A stretch of 56,869 nt of DNA from Candidatus Sulfotelmatobacter sp. (GTDB lineage Bacteria; Acidobacteriota; Terriglobia; Terriglobales; Acidobacteriaceae): the NCBI GenBank assembly GCA_030041215.1, contig JASHOH010000050.1, positions 1 to 56,869 on the forward strand, read 5' to 3'. Positions within the stretch are counted from its first letter, which is position 1; each line of letters opens with the position of its first letter. This document shows, piece by piece, positions 1 to 9,427 of the stretch. The position numbers and the translations under genes were made by a program. The notes under the pieces are model-generated. The model ran no database searches. It saw nothing but the letters and a program-made list of their open reading frames with translations, and had not been told where the DNA came from.

Positions 1-196
1 TGGCGATGGTGATGCCCCGCGCCTTCTCTTCCGGCGCGTTGTCGATCGAGTCGAACGAGCGGAACACGATCTTCGGGTTATGCTTCTGTAAAACTTTCGT
101 GATAGCCGCCGTCAGCGTGGTCTTGCCATGGTCAATGTGACCGATGGTGCCCACGTTCACGTGCGGCTTGGTGCGATCAAATTTTTCTTTCGCCAT
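1..196 (-). CDS. tuf: Elongation factor Tu, N-terminal part (gene runs off the left edge)
   Basis: EF-Tu carries aminoacyl-tRNA to the ribosome as a GTPase. The 65 residues visible begin [20 protein letters not shown] and contain the P-loop GHIDHGKTT and the switch I segment ARGITIA, which are diagnostic. The ATG is preceded on the minus strand by a heptad-repeat spacer rather than a clear Shine-Dalgarno site. It is the last gene of the str operon rpsL-rpsG-fusA-tuf, 149 bases after fusA. A second EF-Tu end lies at the right edge of the window, so the genome has at least two tuf genes in the same orientation. Identification is secure; only the truncation by the window limits it. Confidence 0.97.
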   Translation of the reverse strand, partial: MAKEKFDRTKPHVNVGTIGHIDHGKTTLTAAITKVLQKHNPKIVFRSFDSIDNAPEEKARGITIA

Positions 197-201
197 AACT
201 C

Positions 202-241
202 AGCTCTTAGCTCCTAGCTTCTAGCTCTTAGCTTCTAGCTC
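202..241. repeat. Degenerate tandem heptamer array (AGCTYYT type)
   Basis: Between tuf and fusA, units such as AGCTCTT, AGCTCCT and AGCTTCT follow each other with an exact 7-base period for about five and a half units. The same period and style recur in many other spacers of the window. Confidence 0.75.
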
Positions 242-249
242 AAAACCTT

Positions 250-332
250 GTCATCCTGAGGCGCGCTCTTTGCGCCGAAGGATCTATGCAACTTGCCACC
301 TGAGATCCTTCGCAAAGAACGCTCAGGATGAT
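250..332. repeat. Palindromic dispersed repeat (GTCATCCTGAG ... CTCAGGATGAT)
   Basis: The left arm (250-285) begins GTCATCCTGAG and ends GAAGGATCT. The right arm (303-332) is its imperfect reverse complement, so the fusA-tuf spacer can form a long hairpin. Related copies lie at 2491-2593, 20140-20232, 22580-22665 and 53516-53621. It might act as an mRNA stabiliser or weak terminator before tuf, but the sequence only shows the structure. Confidence 0.7.
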
Positions 333-345
333 GCCCGAAACGGCG

Positions 346-2433
346 TCACTTCGCCGTCCCCTGCACCTTCGCGATGATCTCCTCCGCGACTTGCCGCGGA
401 GCCTCCTCATAGCGCGCGAAATGCATCGAGTACTCGGCGCGGCCTTGCGTCGAGGAGCGCATGTGCGTCGCGTAGCCGAACATCTCGGCCAGCGGCACAA
501 TCGCCTTGATCACCTGCGACCCAGCACGGTGCTCCATGCCTTCAATTCGTCCGCGGCGCGAGCTCAAGTCGCCCATGATCACGCCAGCGAAATCTTCAGG
601 CGTCACGACTTCCACCGACATCACCGGCTCAAGCAATACCGGAGAAGCCCTTCGCGCGGCTTCTTTGAACGCCATCGAACCGGCGATTTTGAACGCCATC
701 TCGTTCGAGTCAACTTCGTGATAGCTGCCGTCGTAAAGCGTCGCTTTCACATCGACCATGGGATAGCCCGCGAGAATTCCGCCTTCCATCGCTTCCTGAA
801 TTCCCTGGTCGATCGGCTTGATGTATTCTTTCGGTACCGATCCGCCGACGATCTCATTGACGAACTCATAGCCCGCGCCCGGCGTCTGCGGATCCAGCTT
901 GATCTTTGCGTGGCCATACTGACCGCGTCCGCCGGTCTGGCGAATGTATTTGCCTTCAGCTTCTCCGTGTTTGCGAATCGTCTCTCGATATGCCACCTGC
1001 GGCTTGCCGACGTTGGCCTCGACCTTGTACTCGCGCATCATGCGGTCGACGATGATTTCCAGATGCAACTCGCCCATGCCGCTGATGATGGTCTGTCCGC
1101 TGTCGGGATCGGTGTGCACCTTAAAGGTGGGATCTTCCTGCGCCAGCTTGCCCAGCGCCATACCCATTTTTTCCTGATCGGCTTTGGTCTTGGGCTCGAC
1201 CGCGACCGAAATCACGGGTACCGCGAACTCAATCGACTCCAATGCAATGGGATGCCGCTCGTCGCAAATTGTGTCGCCTGTGCCGACGTTTCTCAACCCG
1301 ACAACCGCGCAAATGTCGCCCGCCAGAATTTCGCTGATCTCTTCGCGCTTATTGGCGTGCATCTTGAGCAGGCGGCCGATGCGCTCGGTCTTGCTGGTGC
1401 GCACGTTGAGTACCGAGTCGCCGGTTTTTAGCTGGCCTGAGTAAACGCGAATGAACGTCAACTGGCCGACAAAGGGGTCAGCCATAATTTTGAACGCCAG
1501 CGCCGAGAACGGCTCTTTATCGTCAGCTTTGCGGAAAATCTTTTCGCCGGTATCGGGATTGATCCCGTGGGTTTCGGGGACATCGAGAGGAGAGGGAAGA
1601 TAATCGACCACGGCATCCAGCAGCGGCTGCACACCTTTATTTTTGAACGCGGTTCCCACAACCACCGGGAACAACTTCAACGCAATCGTCGAACGCCGCA
1701 GCGAGGCGCGCAGCTCGTCCGCGTTAATCTCTTCGCCTTCCAAAAACTTGTGCAGGATTTCGTCGTCGTTCTCAGCGACGGTTTCCACCAACTGGGCATG
1801 GAATGCTTCGGCTTTTTTCTTCAGATTGGCCGGAATTTCTTCGATCTCGTATTCGGCGCCCATGATGTCGTCTTTCCAGACGACCGCTCTCATGCCGATC
1901 AGATCGACAACACCGATGAATTTATCTTCTTGGCCAATGGGAATTTGAATGGCGACTGGCTTGGCACTGAGGCGCTTGCGGATGGTGTCGACCGCATGCT
2001 CGAAGTCGGCGCCCATTTTGTCGATCTTGTTGATGAAGCAAATGCGTGGGACACCGTATTTATCAGCCTGGCGCCAGACTTTTTCTGATTGCGGCTGCAC
2101 ACCGTGCACAGCATCGAATACTGCGATGGCGCCGTCGAGTACGCGCAGCGAGCGCTCGACTTCGGCCGTGAAATCGACGTGGCCGGGCGTATCAATAATA
2201 TTTATGCGAACATCGCGCCAGGTACAGGTTGTGGCGGCGGAGGTAATCGTGATGCCGCGCTCCTGTTCCTGCTCCATCCAGTCCATGGTCGCAGTGCCCT
2301 CGTGGACCTCTCCGAGCCGGTGCGTTCGTCCTGTATAAAACAGGATCCGCTCCGTCGTAGTGGTCTTGCCGGCATCGATGTGGGCCATGATGCCGATGTT
2401 CCTGCAACGCTCTAATGGAACTTGTCTGGGCAC
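346..2433 (-). CDS. fusA: Elongation factor G
   Basis: Ribosomal translocase GTPase, 695 residues, normal length. Visible G motifs: AHIDAGKT at residues 18-24 (P-loop), RGITIT near 59-64 (switch I), DTPGH at 81-85 and NKID at 135-138. The rest follows the EF-G domain order through to a C-terminal domain containing [13 protein letters not shown]. The start is a GTG at 2433 with an AAAGAG-like ribosome site 8 bases upstream. It lies 161 bases downstream of rpsG and 149 upstream of tuf, the standard str order. The rpsG-fusA spacer carries a large palindromic repeat, so the genes may be co-transcribed but are not tightly packed. Confidence 0.98.
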   Translation of the reverse strand: MPRQVPLERCRNIGIMAHIDAGKTTTTERILFYTGRTHRLGEVHEGTATMDWMEQEQERGITITSAATTCTWRDVRINIIDTPGHVDFTAEVERSLRVLDGAIAVFDAVHGVQPQSEKVWRQADKYGVPRICFINKIDKMGADFEHAVDTIRKRLSAKPVAIQIPIGQEDKFIGVVDLIGMRAVVWKDDIMGAEYEIEEIPANLKKKAEAFHAQLVETVAENDDEILHKFLEGEEINADELRASLRRSTIALKLFPVVVGTAFKNKGVQPLLDAVVDYLPSPLDVPETHGINPDTGEKIFRKADDKEPFSALAFKIMADPFVGQLTFIRVYSGQLKTGDSVLNVRTSKTERIGRLLKMHANKREEISEILAGDICAVVGLRNVGTGDTICDERHPIALESIEFAVPVISVAVEPKTKADQEKMGMALGKLAQEDPTFKVHTDPDSGQTIISGMGELHLEIIVDRMMREYKVEANVGKPQVAYRETIRKHGEAEGKYIRQTGGRGQYGHAKIKLDPQTPGAGYEFVNEIVGGSVPKEYIKPIDQGIQEAMEGGILAGYPMVDVKATLYDGSYHEVDSNEMAFKIAGSMAFKEAARRASPVLLEPVMSVEVVTPEDFAGVIMGDLSSRRGRIEGMEHRAGSQVIKAIVPLAEMFGYATHMRSSTQGRAEYSMHFARYEEAPRQVAEEIIAKVQGTAK

Positions 2434-2470
2434 TGCTTTTGCTCTTTCTGGGCTCCGAAAACAGTAGTTG

Positions 2471-2593
2471 TCAGCTATCAGCCTTCAGCTTGTCATCCTG
2501 AGCGAGACGTTCTTTGTCTCGCGAAAGACCTGAGCGCACCGCGCGAAGCGTCGCGCTTTTTGCGACGCACGGATCGCACGCTTGGCGCGCATC
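2471..2593. repeat. Heptad array plus long dispersed palindromic repeat between rpsG and fusA
   Basis: Bases 2471-2490 are three TCAGCTA-like heptamers. From 2491 a roughly 103-base element starts TGTCATCCTGAG and contains CGCGAAGCGTCGCG. It aligns over its whole length, with many substitutions, to 53516-53621 in the rplA-rplJ spacer. Both copies therefore sit inside ribosomal-protein operons, in the same strand sense. Confidence 0.75.
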
Positions 2594-2594
2594 C

Positions 2595-3068
<474 letters not shown>

Positions 3069-3071
3069 TTA

Positions 3072-3109
3072 AGCTTTTAGCTCCTAGCTCTTCGCTTCTA
3101 GCTTGAGCT
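3072..3109. repeat. Degenerate AGCT heptamer array in the rpsL-rpsG spacer
   Basis: Units AGCTTTT, AGCTCCT, AGCTCTT, CGCTTCT and AGCTTGA follow each other with a 7-base period. It is the same family as the array at 202-241 in the same operon. Confidence 0.65.
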
Positions 3110-3210
3110 TTGCTGGGTTCGCATCTCGCGCTCGCCCTTGCGGTTTCAAAATCAGAATCGCTGATTTGCGTTGAAACCTTGAAACTTTGAAACCTCTGAA
3201 ACCTGCTTTG

Positions 3211-3588
3211 TTACCCCTTCTTCGCCCTTTTCGCGCCGTACTTCGATCTTCCCTGCTGGCGATTGGCCACGCCCACGGCATCCAGCGTTCCGCGGATTAC
3301 GTGGTAGCGCACGCCCGGCAGATCCTTGACGCGACCGCCGCGGATGAGCACAATCGAGTGCTCCTGCAAGTTGTGGCCGACGCCGGGGATGTATGTCGTC
3401 ACTTCAATTCCATTGGTCAGCCGCACGCGCGCCACTTTGCGCAACGCCGAGTTCGGCTTTTTCGGCGTCTGCGTGTAGACGCGAGTGCAAACTCCGCGTT
3501 TCTGCGGACACCCTTGCAGTGCCGGACTCGCTGTCTTATAGCGAGGCCGCTTCCGCCCCTTCGCCACCAACTGATTAAATGTAGGCAC
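3211..3588 (-). CDS. rpsL: Small ribosomal subunit protein uS12
   Basis: Decoding-centre protein, 125 residues. The block [17 protein letters not shown] carries K43/K44, and [13 protein letters not shown] carries K88 followed by D89, the residue that RimO methylthiolates in other bacteria. These are the wild-type residues of streptomycin-sensitive strains. Translation starts at a GTG with TAGGAG upstream on the minus strand at a 9-base spacing. It heads the str operon and is separated from rpoC by about 39 kb, although many bacteria have the two adjacent. The 680 bases upstream have no gene and must hold the operon promoter, which I could not assign. Confidence 0.98.
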   Translation of the reverse strand: MPTFNQLVAKGRKRPRYKTASPALQGCPQKRGVCTRVYTQTPKKPNSALRKVARVRLTNGIEVTTYIPGVGHNLQEHSIVLIRGGRVKDLPGVRYHVIRGTLDAVGVANRQQGRSKYGAKRAKKG

Positions 3589-4269
3589 TATTTGCCTCTC
3601 CTAAGTCGCTAACGCACCTTCTTACAGCATCTCTGGGCAAATCGAACTCTGCCCTTTGACGAGCAGACAGTTGTGCGCATCAATCCACCCGGCGCTAATC
3701 GCACAATCCGGGCTGGCGGGCGCAACCGCCGCGCCATACTTCTCACCGCACTAACGGAGAGATTCTCGGTACGAATCTAGATTTCTTGCCGCCGACGGTG
3801 GCACCCGGCCAGTTTCGGGGGTGCTCCGTATCGCCGGCCCTGTCCTGCATATCCTTTCGCAAACCGCCCTTGCGCCCGATTCAGGCGCATCGACAGCCCT
3901 CATTGAAAGGGCAAAAGGTAGCGCAGGAACGTTTCAGCGAGGAAAGTCTCCAGCAGTCAATCACCGGAAACGCATTTCTCAAACTCTGCCGCGTTCGCAC
4001 ACGCGAATCGCGACACACAGCAAGCCTGGATTAACTCGCGGAACCTTTTAAATATAGCAACTCAATCGAATTATCGTCAAATTTTTGTTTTTTGGAGCAT
4101 AGTGACCCGCTGCGTTCCGAGATCTCAGGCAAACCGAATTTTCGCGTCTGCATCTCACCCACACAGACGCCTTCAGCTTGCTGAATCCGTCTCCATTCTC
4201 TACACTACAAATTTTCCATTCCATTGAACCGTTCGTCCGTGCGTAGGATGCGGGGCGACGAGAGGGTGC
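3589..4269. other. Gene-free divergent spacer between rpsL and the lipoprotein gene
   Basis: About 680 bases with no convincing coding sequence on either strand. It must contain promoters for the str operon (leftward) and for the lipoprotein gene (rightward). The stretch around 4040-4110 is notably AT-rich. I see no riboswitch or confident promoter pair, and the short reading frames here lack protein-like composition. Confidence 0.5.
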
Positions 4270-6693
4270 ATGGCAAGGTTGCATTTTGCGGTGCGGGGCG
4301 CGGCTGTTGTAGTCTCGCTCTCCTTATTACTCCCTGCGTGTGGGGGGAAAAAGGCTCCTCCCGCGGTTTCCGGCATTCCGGCCAAGATAAACTTGAACCC
4401 CAGTGTAAGCTATTCAATTCAAGCCGGAACCACGCTGCAACTCACCGCCACCGCGCAAAATGCCGCCAATTCCACCGTCAATGCGGTATTCACCTACAAC
4501 TCCAGTAATCCTGCCATTCTTAGCATTTCTCCCGCTGGACTTGTCTGCGGCGGCGTGTGGAACGCCCCCGCCTACACTATCTGCACGCCTGGAACAGAAG
4601 GCGTTGTCCAGGTAACCGCTTCTGCTGTTGGCGTTACCAGCGCTCCAACCCTATTCTTTGTTCATCCCCCCATAGCCGGTATTCAGATCACCATGGTTCC
4701 GCCGGTGAATCAACCCCCGCCTGCGTGTCCGAACCAGGGGCCGCTGCCGGCAGCCTGCAACCTGCCATTCAACAGCACCTGCAGCACAAACTCCCAGGGA
4801 ATCTACACCTGCGGCTGCCTTTCGCAGAACCAGATCGTGACGCTTCAGGCCATAGCGTTCGACGTCAATGGGAATGACATGACCGCGGCAGTCGGCCCGT
4901 TTACTTGGGTTGCCGCTAACTCCACAGTTCCCAAAATTACCCCGATCGTGACTGTCACGAATTACAACGTCCCCACCAACCAGGCAACCGTATCTCCGAA
5001 CACACCCGGCCAAACGCAGATCATTGCCTCGGCATCAGGAGCTTTCAGTCAGCCCTACAATTTTGAAACCTGCCCCGTGCAGTGCATCGACCTGGCAGTC
5101 GGACAAATTCAGAGCGGTGTCACCAATTTCGTCACCAACAAGGGAACTTCCGAGACAATCACTGCCGTGGCAGTTGACTTTCAGGGCTGCATCGTACCCA
5201 AGCCTGGCCTCACCTGGTTTTCCTCGGAACCCGCAGCCATTGCCGCTGGTACAGCGTGCAACAACGCAACCACGTGCACCGTCACGACCCCTCAACAGGG
5301 CGCCACAAGCATCACCGCAACCTGCACTCCTCCGGGCTGCAACATTGGTTTTCCGCTGACCCTCGCCGGGGTATCGATGCCCCCGCAGCCAGTCTATCCA
5401 GTCACAGCCATCTCCGGCGTCGTTACCGGAACAGCTTCGACTACCAGTGTCCTGTCAACCAGCCAGGACTGTTATAGCGAGCAATTATGCGACGTGGGTC
5501 TTTATAACGTCTCGAGCAGCACCAATCTGCCCGGCCCCGGCGTGGCGTTACCCACCCCGCCGAATTCGCTAATGTACGACCCTGCCGGAGACAAAGCTTA
5601 CGTGGGCAGCGAATACGGCTCGTTTACGTTGAATCCGGCCAATATAGGGACGAATACCAGTCCATTCACGCCTTTATTGGCTACTGGAACTCCCGAGGGC
5701 GTGGTCACCGGCAGAGTATTGGCCATTGCGCCGAGCGGCAACAGCGCCATATTTTCGGACACTATCGCATCGCCCAATCAAGTCTATTTCGTCAACACAG
5801 CTCCGGCATCGACTACGGCGCTCAACCTCAACGCCGCAATCGCCGCCGCGTTCTCGCCCGATGGATTGAGGGCTTACATCCTTGCCGACGGCGGCACGAG
5901 TTTGTACTCCTATTCCACGCTGCAATACCTCCAGCCGGTCACGGTGCCGTTGCCGGCTCCTGCTACGCAGATAGTCTTTAATGGGAGCGGGACATTTGCG
6001 ATGCTCGCAGGAGGAGTCGCCCCGCCGAATCTAGCGATCTACAACACATGTGACAACTCAGAGGTAACGCTCGCATCCACTAGCACCACTTTCACCAGCC
6101 CGCCGCAGTTCCTCACCATGGTGCCGGGCGGGAACATTCCACCCGGCACCCTCTTCGGAAATACGACCATCCCTACGAATCTCGACACAACAGGCCTCGA
6201 CTTTTTTATTGGGCTCGATAACCTCGGCAACGGCGCGAGCAGCGGGATCGACGTCATCGCCACCAATACGTCATTTTTCCCGGGCCCGCCATACAACTCG
6301 CTTTGCGCGCTGCCGGTCACGCTGGCGGCGCTCTCACCCTTTCATATCAACATCGGCCAGGGCACTTTCCAGCCCATCAGCTTTTTCGTGACCGCAAGTG
6401 CTACTCAGGCCTACGTTGTGACCAGCGACGTTGGCGTTCTCATTTACAACTTCAATACCAATTCGGTTTCCAAGATTCCACTTGTCAACAATGCCAGCCC
6501 AGTCGCCGCGAGCGTGACGGCTGATGGCGCTTTCATCTATGTCGCCGGTTCCGATGGAGTGCTCCATCAACTCAATACCTCGTTGTTGCTCGACCAGAAT
6601 CAGACGTCGTTCTTGCCTCTGCCCAACTCTTCCAACGATTTCTGCTTCAACGAAACAACTTGCAGTTTGGATTTGATCGCGGTGAAACCGTAG
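4270..6693 (+). CDS. Predicted surface lipoprotein with Ig-like domains and a propeller-like C-terminal half
   Basis: 807 residues. The N-terminus is a lipoprotein signal: a hydrophobic stretch ending LLLPAC, so lipidation is predicted at C24. Residues about 40-370 resemble bacterial Ig-like (BIG2-type) modules, with phrases such as TTLQLTATAQN and GVVQVTASA. The second half has spaced motifs of the YVGS / YVAGSDG kind expected of beta-propeller repeats. Many Cys residues (for example CSTNSQGIYTCGC) suggest disulfides. The ATG is preceded by GAGAGGG. It stands alone, convergent with nusB. Substrate and role are unknown; adhesion or envelope function is only an inference from the folds. Confidence 0.8.
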   Translation: MARLHFAVRGAAVVVSLSLLLPACGGKKAPPAVSGIPAKINLNPSVSYSIQAGTTLQLTATAQNAANSTVNAVFTYNSSNPAILSISPAGLVCGGVWNAPAYTICTPGTEGVVQVTASAVGVTSAPTLFFVHPPIAGIQITMVPPVNQPPPACPNQGPLPAACNLPFNSTCSTNSQGIYTCGCLSQNQIVTLQAIAFDVNGNDMTAAVGPFTWVAANSTVPKITPIVTVTNYNVPTNQATVSPNTPGQTQIIASASGAFSQPYNFETCPVQCIDLAVGQIQSGVTNFVTNKGTSETITAVAVDFQGCIVPKPGLTWFSSEPAAIAAGTACNNATTCTVTTPQQGATSITATCTPPGCNIGFPLTLAGVSMPPQPVYPVTAISGVVTGTASTTSVLSTSQDCYSEQLCDVGLYNVSSSTNLPGPGVALPTPPNSLMYDPAGDKAYVGSEYGSFTLNPANIGTNTSPFTPLLATGTPEGVVTGRVLAIAPSGNSAIFSDTIASPNQVYFVNTAPASTTALNLNAAIAAAFSPDGLRAYILADGGTSLYSYSTLQYLQPVTVPLPAPATQIVFNGSGTFAMLAGGVAPPNLAIYNTCDNSEVTLASTSTTFTSPPQFLTMVPGGNIPPGTLFGNTTIPTNLDTTGLDFFIGLDNLGNGASSGIDVIATNTSFFPGPPYNSLCALPVTLAALSPFHINIGQGTFQPISFFVTASATQAYVVTSDVGVLIYNFNTNSVSKIPLVNNASPVAASVTADGAFIYVAGSDGVLHQLNTSLLLDQNQTSFLPLPNSSNDFCFNETTCSLDLIAVKP

Positions 6694-6778
6694 CGAGTTT
6701 GGGCTGTCGTATTGACTAAAGGCGATATCTCTGCCGGGATCTAAACCAGAACCAGTCTAAAAGTGGCGTTGAGAGATC

Positions 6779-6818
6779 GGGACTCAGGACTAGGAACTCG
6801 CAACTCGAGACTTTAGAC
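6779..6818. repeat. Degenerate GACTCNN heptamer array
   Basis: Units GGACTCA, GGACTAG, GAACTCG, CAACTCG and AGACTTT run with a 7-base period in the spacer between the lipoprotein gene and nusB. Confidence 0.65.
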
Positions 6819-6835
6819 TTTGCCGCCGGCAGGCG

Positions 6836-7252
6836 CTATGCAGTCTTCGCCAGATCCTTGGCCACACTATCCAGCACGCCATTGACGAACTGCACTGACT
6901 CAGGGCTGGAAAACTTGCGCGCAATTTCGAGCGCCTCGTTGATTACGACAGCGCGCGGCGTATCAGGATAGGCCAGAAACTCCGCAACTCCCGCCCGTAG
7001 CAGGTTCCGATCCACCGCCGCCATGCGTTCCATTCGCCAGTGCTGGGCGTGCTGCTCGATCAGTTTGTCGATCTCGGCACCGCGATCGGTAGCCACGCGA
7101 AACAAATCCTCGGCAAAACCGCGTACCTCAGGGCTCGCCGAATTGTGCTCGGCCCAGAACGTGCGCCGCACCTGATCGACCGTCTGCTTGCCCATGTCCG
7201 CCTGGAAAAGCATCTGCAGACAGAGTTCGCGCGATTTTCGTCGTGTACCCAT
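6836..7252 (-). CDS. nusB: Transcription antitermination factor NusB
   Basis: RNA-binding factor of the rRNA antitermination complex, where it pairs with NusE (S10). At 138 residues it is of typical length and all helical. Diagnostic features are the N-terminus GTRRKSRELCLQMLFQ and the segments AAVDRNLLRAGVAEF, VVINEALEIARKF and FVNGVLDSVAKDL. It lies 39 bases after the end of ribH, which is the common ribH-nusB order. The spacer is short but begins in a repeat that has also been read into the ribH tail. No independent promoter is evident, so transcription with ribH is likely. Confidence 0.96.
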   Translation of the reverse strand: MGTRRKSRELCLQMLFQADMGKQTVDQVRRTFWAEHNSASPEVRGFAEDLFRVATDRGAEIDKLIEQHAQHWRMERMAAVDRNLLRAGVAEFLAYPDTPRAVVINEALEIARKFSSPESVQFVNGVLDSVAKDLAKTA

Positions 7253-7291
7253 AGTGAAGTTGTTAGTTGCCAGTTTACTGTACAGGAGGAA

Positions 7292-7846
7292 TTATTTGCG
7301 CTTCGGTTTCGTATGGCGGGCGCGCCTACTGGCCTTGTCATTCCCAACACGCGCGAACACTCCACTCCTGTCATTCCGAACACGCGCGAAGCGTGGGTGA
7401 GGAACCTGTTTTTCGCTGACCACTGACGGCTTACAGCTGATGGCCGTTCCCAGCGACGCCATCTCCACCGCCGCTAGCGCCGCCTCGAATCCCTTGTTGC
7501 CCATCTTCAGTCCGGCACGGTCGATTGCCTGCTCCAGCGTGTCGCAGGTGAGCACACCGAAGGCATGGGGGACACCGGTTTCCTGCGCCGACTGTCCAAT
7601 GCCACGCGTCACTTCATTGACGATCACGTCATAGTGCGCCGTATCTCCGCGCAGCAGGCAACCGAGGCAGATGATCGCGTCGTACTTCTTGGTCTCGGCC
7701 AGCTTTCTCGCGGCAAGCGGAATCTCGAATGAGCCAGGCACGCGCACAACATTAATATCCTTCTTCGTCGCGCCCGACTGAAGTAACGCATCAACCGCAC
7801 TCAGCAGTAATCGTTCTGTAATGAAGGAGTTGAACCTGGAAACCAC
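7292..7846 (-). CDS. ribH: 6,7-dimethyl-8-ribityllumazine synthase with unusual N- and C-termini
   Basis: Catalyses the penultimate step of riboflavin synthesis, from a ribityl-aminouracil and dihydroxybutanone phosphate. Diagnostic segments are [34 protein letters not shown] and [12 protein letters not shown]. The coordinates use the first canonical start, a GTG, but that cuts the first beta strand. In-frame coding with clear family sequence (KRFAIV) continues upstream to about 7876-7927, with no ATG, GTG or TTG before a stop; an ATT at 7927 with AGGA upstream, or a CTG at 7876, are the alternatives. The protein normally ends near EMASLGTA; here about 45 extra residues are read through a dispersed repeat. 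Confidence 0.9.
   Translation of the reverse strand: MVSRFNSFITERLLLSAVDALLQSGATKKDINVVRVPGSFEIPLAARKLAETKKYDAIICLGCLLRGDTAHYDVIVNEVTRGIGQSAQETGVPHAFGVLTCDTLEQAIDRAGLKMGNKGFEAALAAVEMASLGTAISCKPSVVSEKQVPHPRFARVRNDRSGVFARVGNDKASRRARHTKPKRK
7337..7408. repeat. Dispersed repeat of the CATTCCGAACACGCG family, inside the 3' end of ribH
   Basis: Two tandem-like copies (GTCATTCCCAACACGCGCG and GTCATTCCGAACACGCGCG) end in GTGGGTGAGGAACCTG. Matching elements occur at 21800-21842, around 33840-33860 and at 56676-56716. Here the repeat is translated as the RibH tail (phrases [11 protein letters not shown] and VFARVGND). Confidence 0.75.
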
Positions 7847-7943
7847 AATGGCGAAGCGCTTGCCCGCAGCATTCAGCGTCCCTTCGAGCGCAGGAATGGC
7901 GGGCTCCGGAGGCCGCTCAATAGAAATGTTCTTCTTTCCTTTT

Positions 7944-7970
7944 CTCTCCGTGACTCTGTGTCTCCGTGGT
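7944..7970. repeat. CTCCGTGACTCTGTGTCTCC-type word repeat
   Basis: The phrase recurs in inverted and altered form at 8846-8904 (both flanks of the crotonase gene) and near 17128-17162. It is a short dispersed repeat at gene borders; function unknown. Here it lies where the ribH start should be sought. Confidence 0.55.
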
Positions 7971-8048
7971 GGATTTTATTTTGAGTTGATGCAGCGCTTC
8001 AGCGCTTCGATTAAGCAGCTCCAAATGATTGCGGCTTTAGCGCTGAAG

Positions 8049-8831
8049 TTATCTTCCCTTAAACTGGGCAGGCCGCTTTTCCAAAAACGCCTTCGTCCCC
8101 TCATTCTTATCTTCGGTCGCGCAAACCACCCCGAACAGCACCGCCTCCAGATACAAACCTTCGCTTAAGCTCATCTCCATGCCTTTGTTGACTGCTTCCA
8201 TCACATACTGCACCGCCAGTGGAGCGTTGGCGATGATCTTCGCCGCAATCGCCTCGGCGCGGGGAATCAACTCGGCCGCCGCAACCACTTCGTTCACCAG
8301 CCCGATGCGATACGCCTCCTGCGCCGTGATCATCTCTCCGGTCAGCAACTGCTGCATCGCAAGCCCTTTTCCTACCAGACGCGGCAACCGCTGTGTCCCG
8401 CCATAGCCGGGGATAACTCCCAGCTTCACTTCGGGCTGTCCCAGTTTTGCATTCTCGGTCGCCAAGCGCATCGTGCAGGCCATGGCCACTTCACACCCGC
8501 CGCCAAGCGCGAATCCATTAATGCATGCGATTACCGGCTTGCCCAGATTCTCAATTAGGTTGAGCACGTCCTGCCCGCGTTGCGTCGTCTCCTTGCCAGT
8601 AAGCGGATCGCGTGTGGCCAACTCGCCGATGTCGGCGCCGGCAATGAACGCTTTCTCACCCGCACCAGTTAAGATCACAACGCGAATCGCAGCATTGTTT
8701 CTAATTTCATGAAACGCCTGTCGCATCTCTTCCATCGTGGCCATATTCAGCGCATTCAGCACCTTCGGCCGGTTGACGGTGACGTAAGCGATAGCGTTTT
8801 TCTTTTCGAAGAGAATGTTTTCGAAGGTCAT
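8049..8831 (-). CDS. Enoyl-CoA hydratase / crotonase family protein
   Basis: Hydrates 2-enoyl-CoA to 3-hydroxyacyl-CoA. The ATG at 8831 gives 260 residues. An upstream GTG at 8855 lies in a dispersed repeat and is rejected. The oxyanion-hole segments AFIAGADIGEL and NGFALGGGCE are present, and both catalytic glutamates are in place (E114 in GGGCE, E134 in GQPEV). The full pair argues for a true hydratase rather than an isomerase or dehalogenase. It is the last of a minus-strand set: thiolase, 3-hydroxyacyl-CoA dehydrogenase, small membrane protein, hydratase. Together these can interconvert acetyl-CoA and crotonyl-CoA, in butyrate-type or fatty-acid oxidation metabolism. Substrate chain length cannot be read from the sequence. 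Confidence 0.93.
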   Translation of the reverse strand: MTFENILFEKKNAIAYVTVNRPKVLNALNMATMEEMRQAFHEIRNNAAIRVVILTGAGEKAFIAGADIGELATRDPLTGKETTQRGQDVLNLIENLGKPVIACINGFALGGGCEVAMACTMRLATENAKLGQPEVKLGVIPGYGGTQRLPRLVGKGLAMQQLLTGEMITAQEAYRIGLVNEVVAAAELIPRAEAIAAKIIANAPLAVQYVMEAVNKGMEMSLSEGLYLEAVLFGVVCATEDKNEGTKAFLEKRPAQFKGR

Positions 8832-8845
8832 GGAAATTTTTCTCA

Positions 8846-8904
8846 CTACGGACACACAGAGTCAACGGAGAATATTCTGTAAATTGTCCCTGTGTCTCCG
8901 TAGG
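8846..8904. repeat. Inverted pair of CTCTGTGTCTCCGTGG-type words
   Basis: The segment ACACACAGAGTCAACGGAG and the downstream CCCTGTGTCTCCGTAGG are approximate reverse complements and match 7944-7970. It sits just upstream of the crotonase gene and could fold as a hairpin. Confidence 0.5.
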
Positions 8905-8956
8905 TTTCGTTAGTTTTTGATCGGCGTAAACCCGCGTGAATCCGCGGTAAGGAAGT

Positions 8957-9322
8957 TCACTTCCCCCGCGCTACCGCCTCAATATCTTCCTTGCTCAGAT
9001 CGCAACTGATGCAGCGCTCGGTCCAGATGCGGTGGCCGAAGACTTTTCCGCAGCGCGGACATCTCCACTCCGTCAGCCACCATGCACCCGCCAGATACAC
9101 GCCAATCCATGCCAACAGAATCGCGAAGTCCGCCGGCTCACCGAGCTTCAATTTGCCAATCGCGAATCCCAGCAAGATAAAGCTGAGAAACAACACGACG
9201 ACAAGGTTCCGCCGTGCCACATAACTGTGCCACGCCCGCCGATATCGTTCGATCTCGCTGGGACCGCCTTCCCCGGGCGCCTGATCAGTCTTCCTTCGTC
9301 GATGCAGGAGATTCATGTGCAA
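8957..9322 (-). CDS. Small membrane protein with a C-terminal zinc ribbon
   Basis: 121 residues, family not recognised. A basic, polar N-terminus (about 1-38) is followed by two hydrophobic segments (about 39-57 and 65-83). Next comes a four-cysteine motif, CPRC at 88-91 and CISC at 104-107, spaced like a zinc ribbon. The predicted topology places both ends on the same side, probably the cytoplasm. It lies between the hydroxyacyl-CoA dehydrogenase and crotonase genes on the same strand, with spacers of about 100 and 125 bases, so a link to acyl-CoA metabolism is possible but unproven. Confidence 0.75.
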   Translation of the reverse strand: MHMNLLHRRRKTDQAPGEGGPSEIERYRRAWHSYVARRNLVVVLFLSFILLGFAIGKLKLGEPADFAILLAWIGVYLAGAWWLTEWRCPRCGKVFGHRIWTERCISCDLSKEDIEAVARGK

Positions 9323-9427
9323 ATGTGAGCTTCAGATGACGTTCACGAAAACGTGGAAGAGCAGCGCTTCAGCGCCGCGTCGCCTTCCAGTTTAAGCAAG
9401 GACTTTAGCCCCTGCATCCCGTCCCCC

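Noticed and set aside
199-245. Possible CRISPR array in the heptamer repeats
   Set aside because: Units are 7 bases with no spacers; no cas genes are in the window.
328-1431. Long plus-strand frame of 367 codons opposite fusA
   Set aside because: It is the antisense shadow of the strongly conserved fusA, with odd composition (His- and Arg-rich) and no family resemblance.
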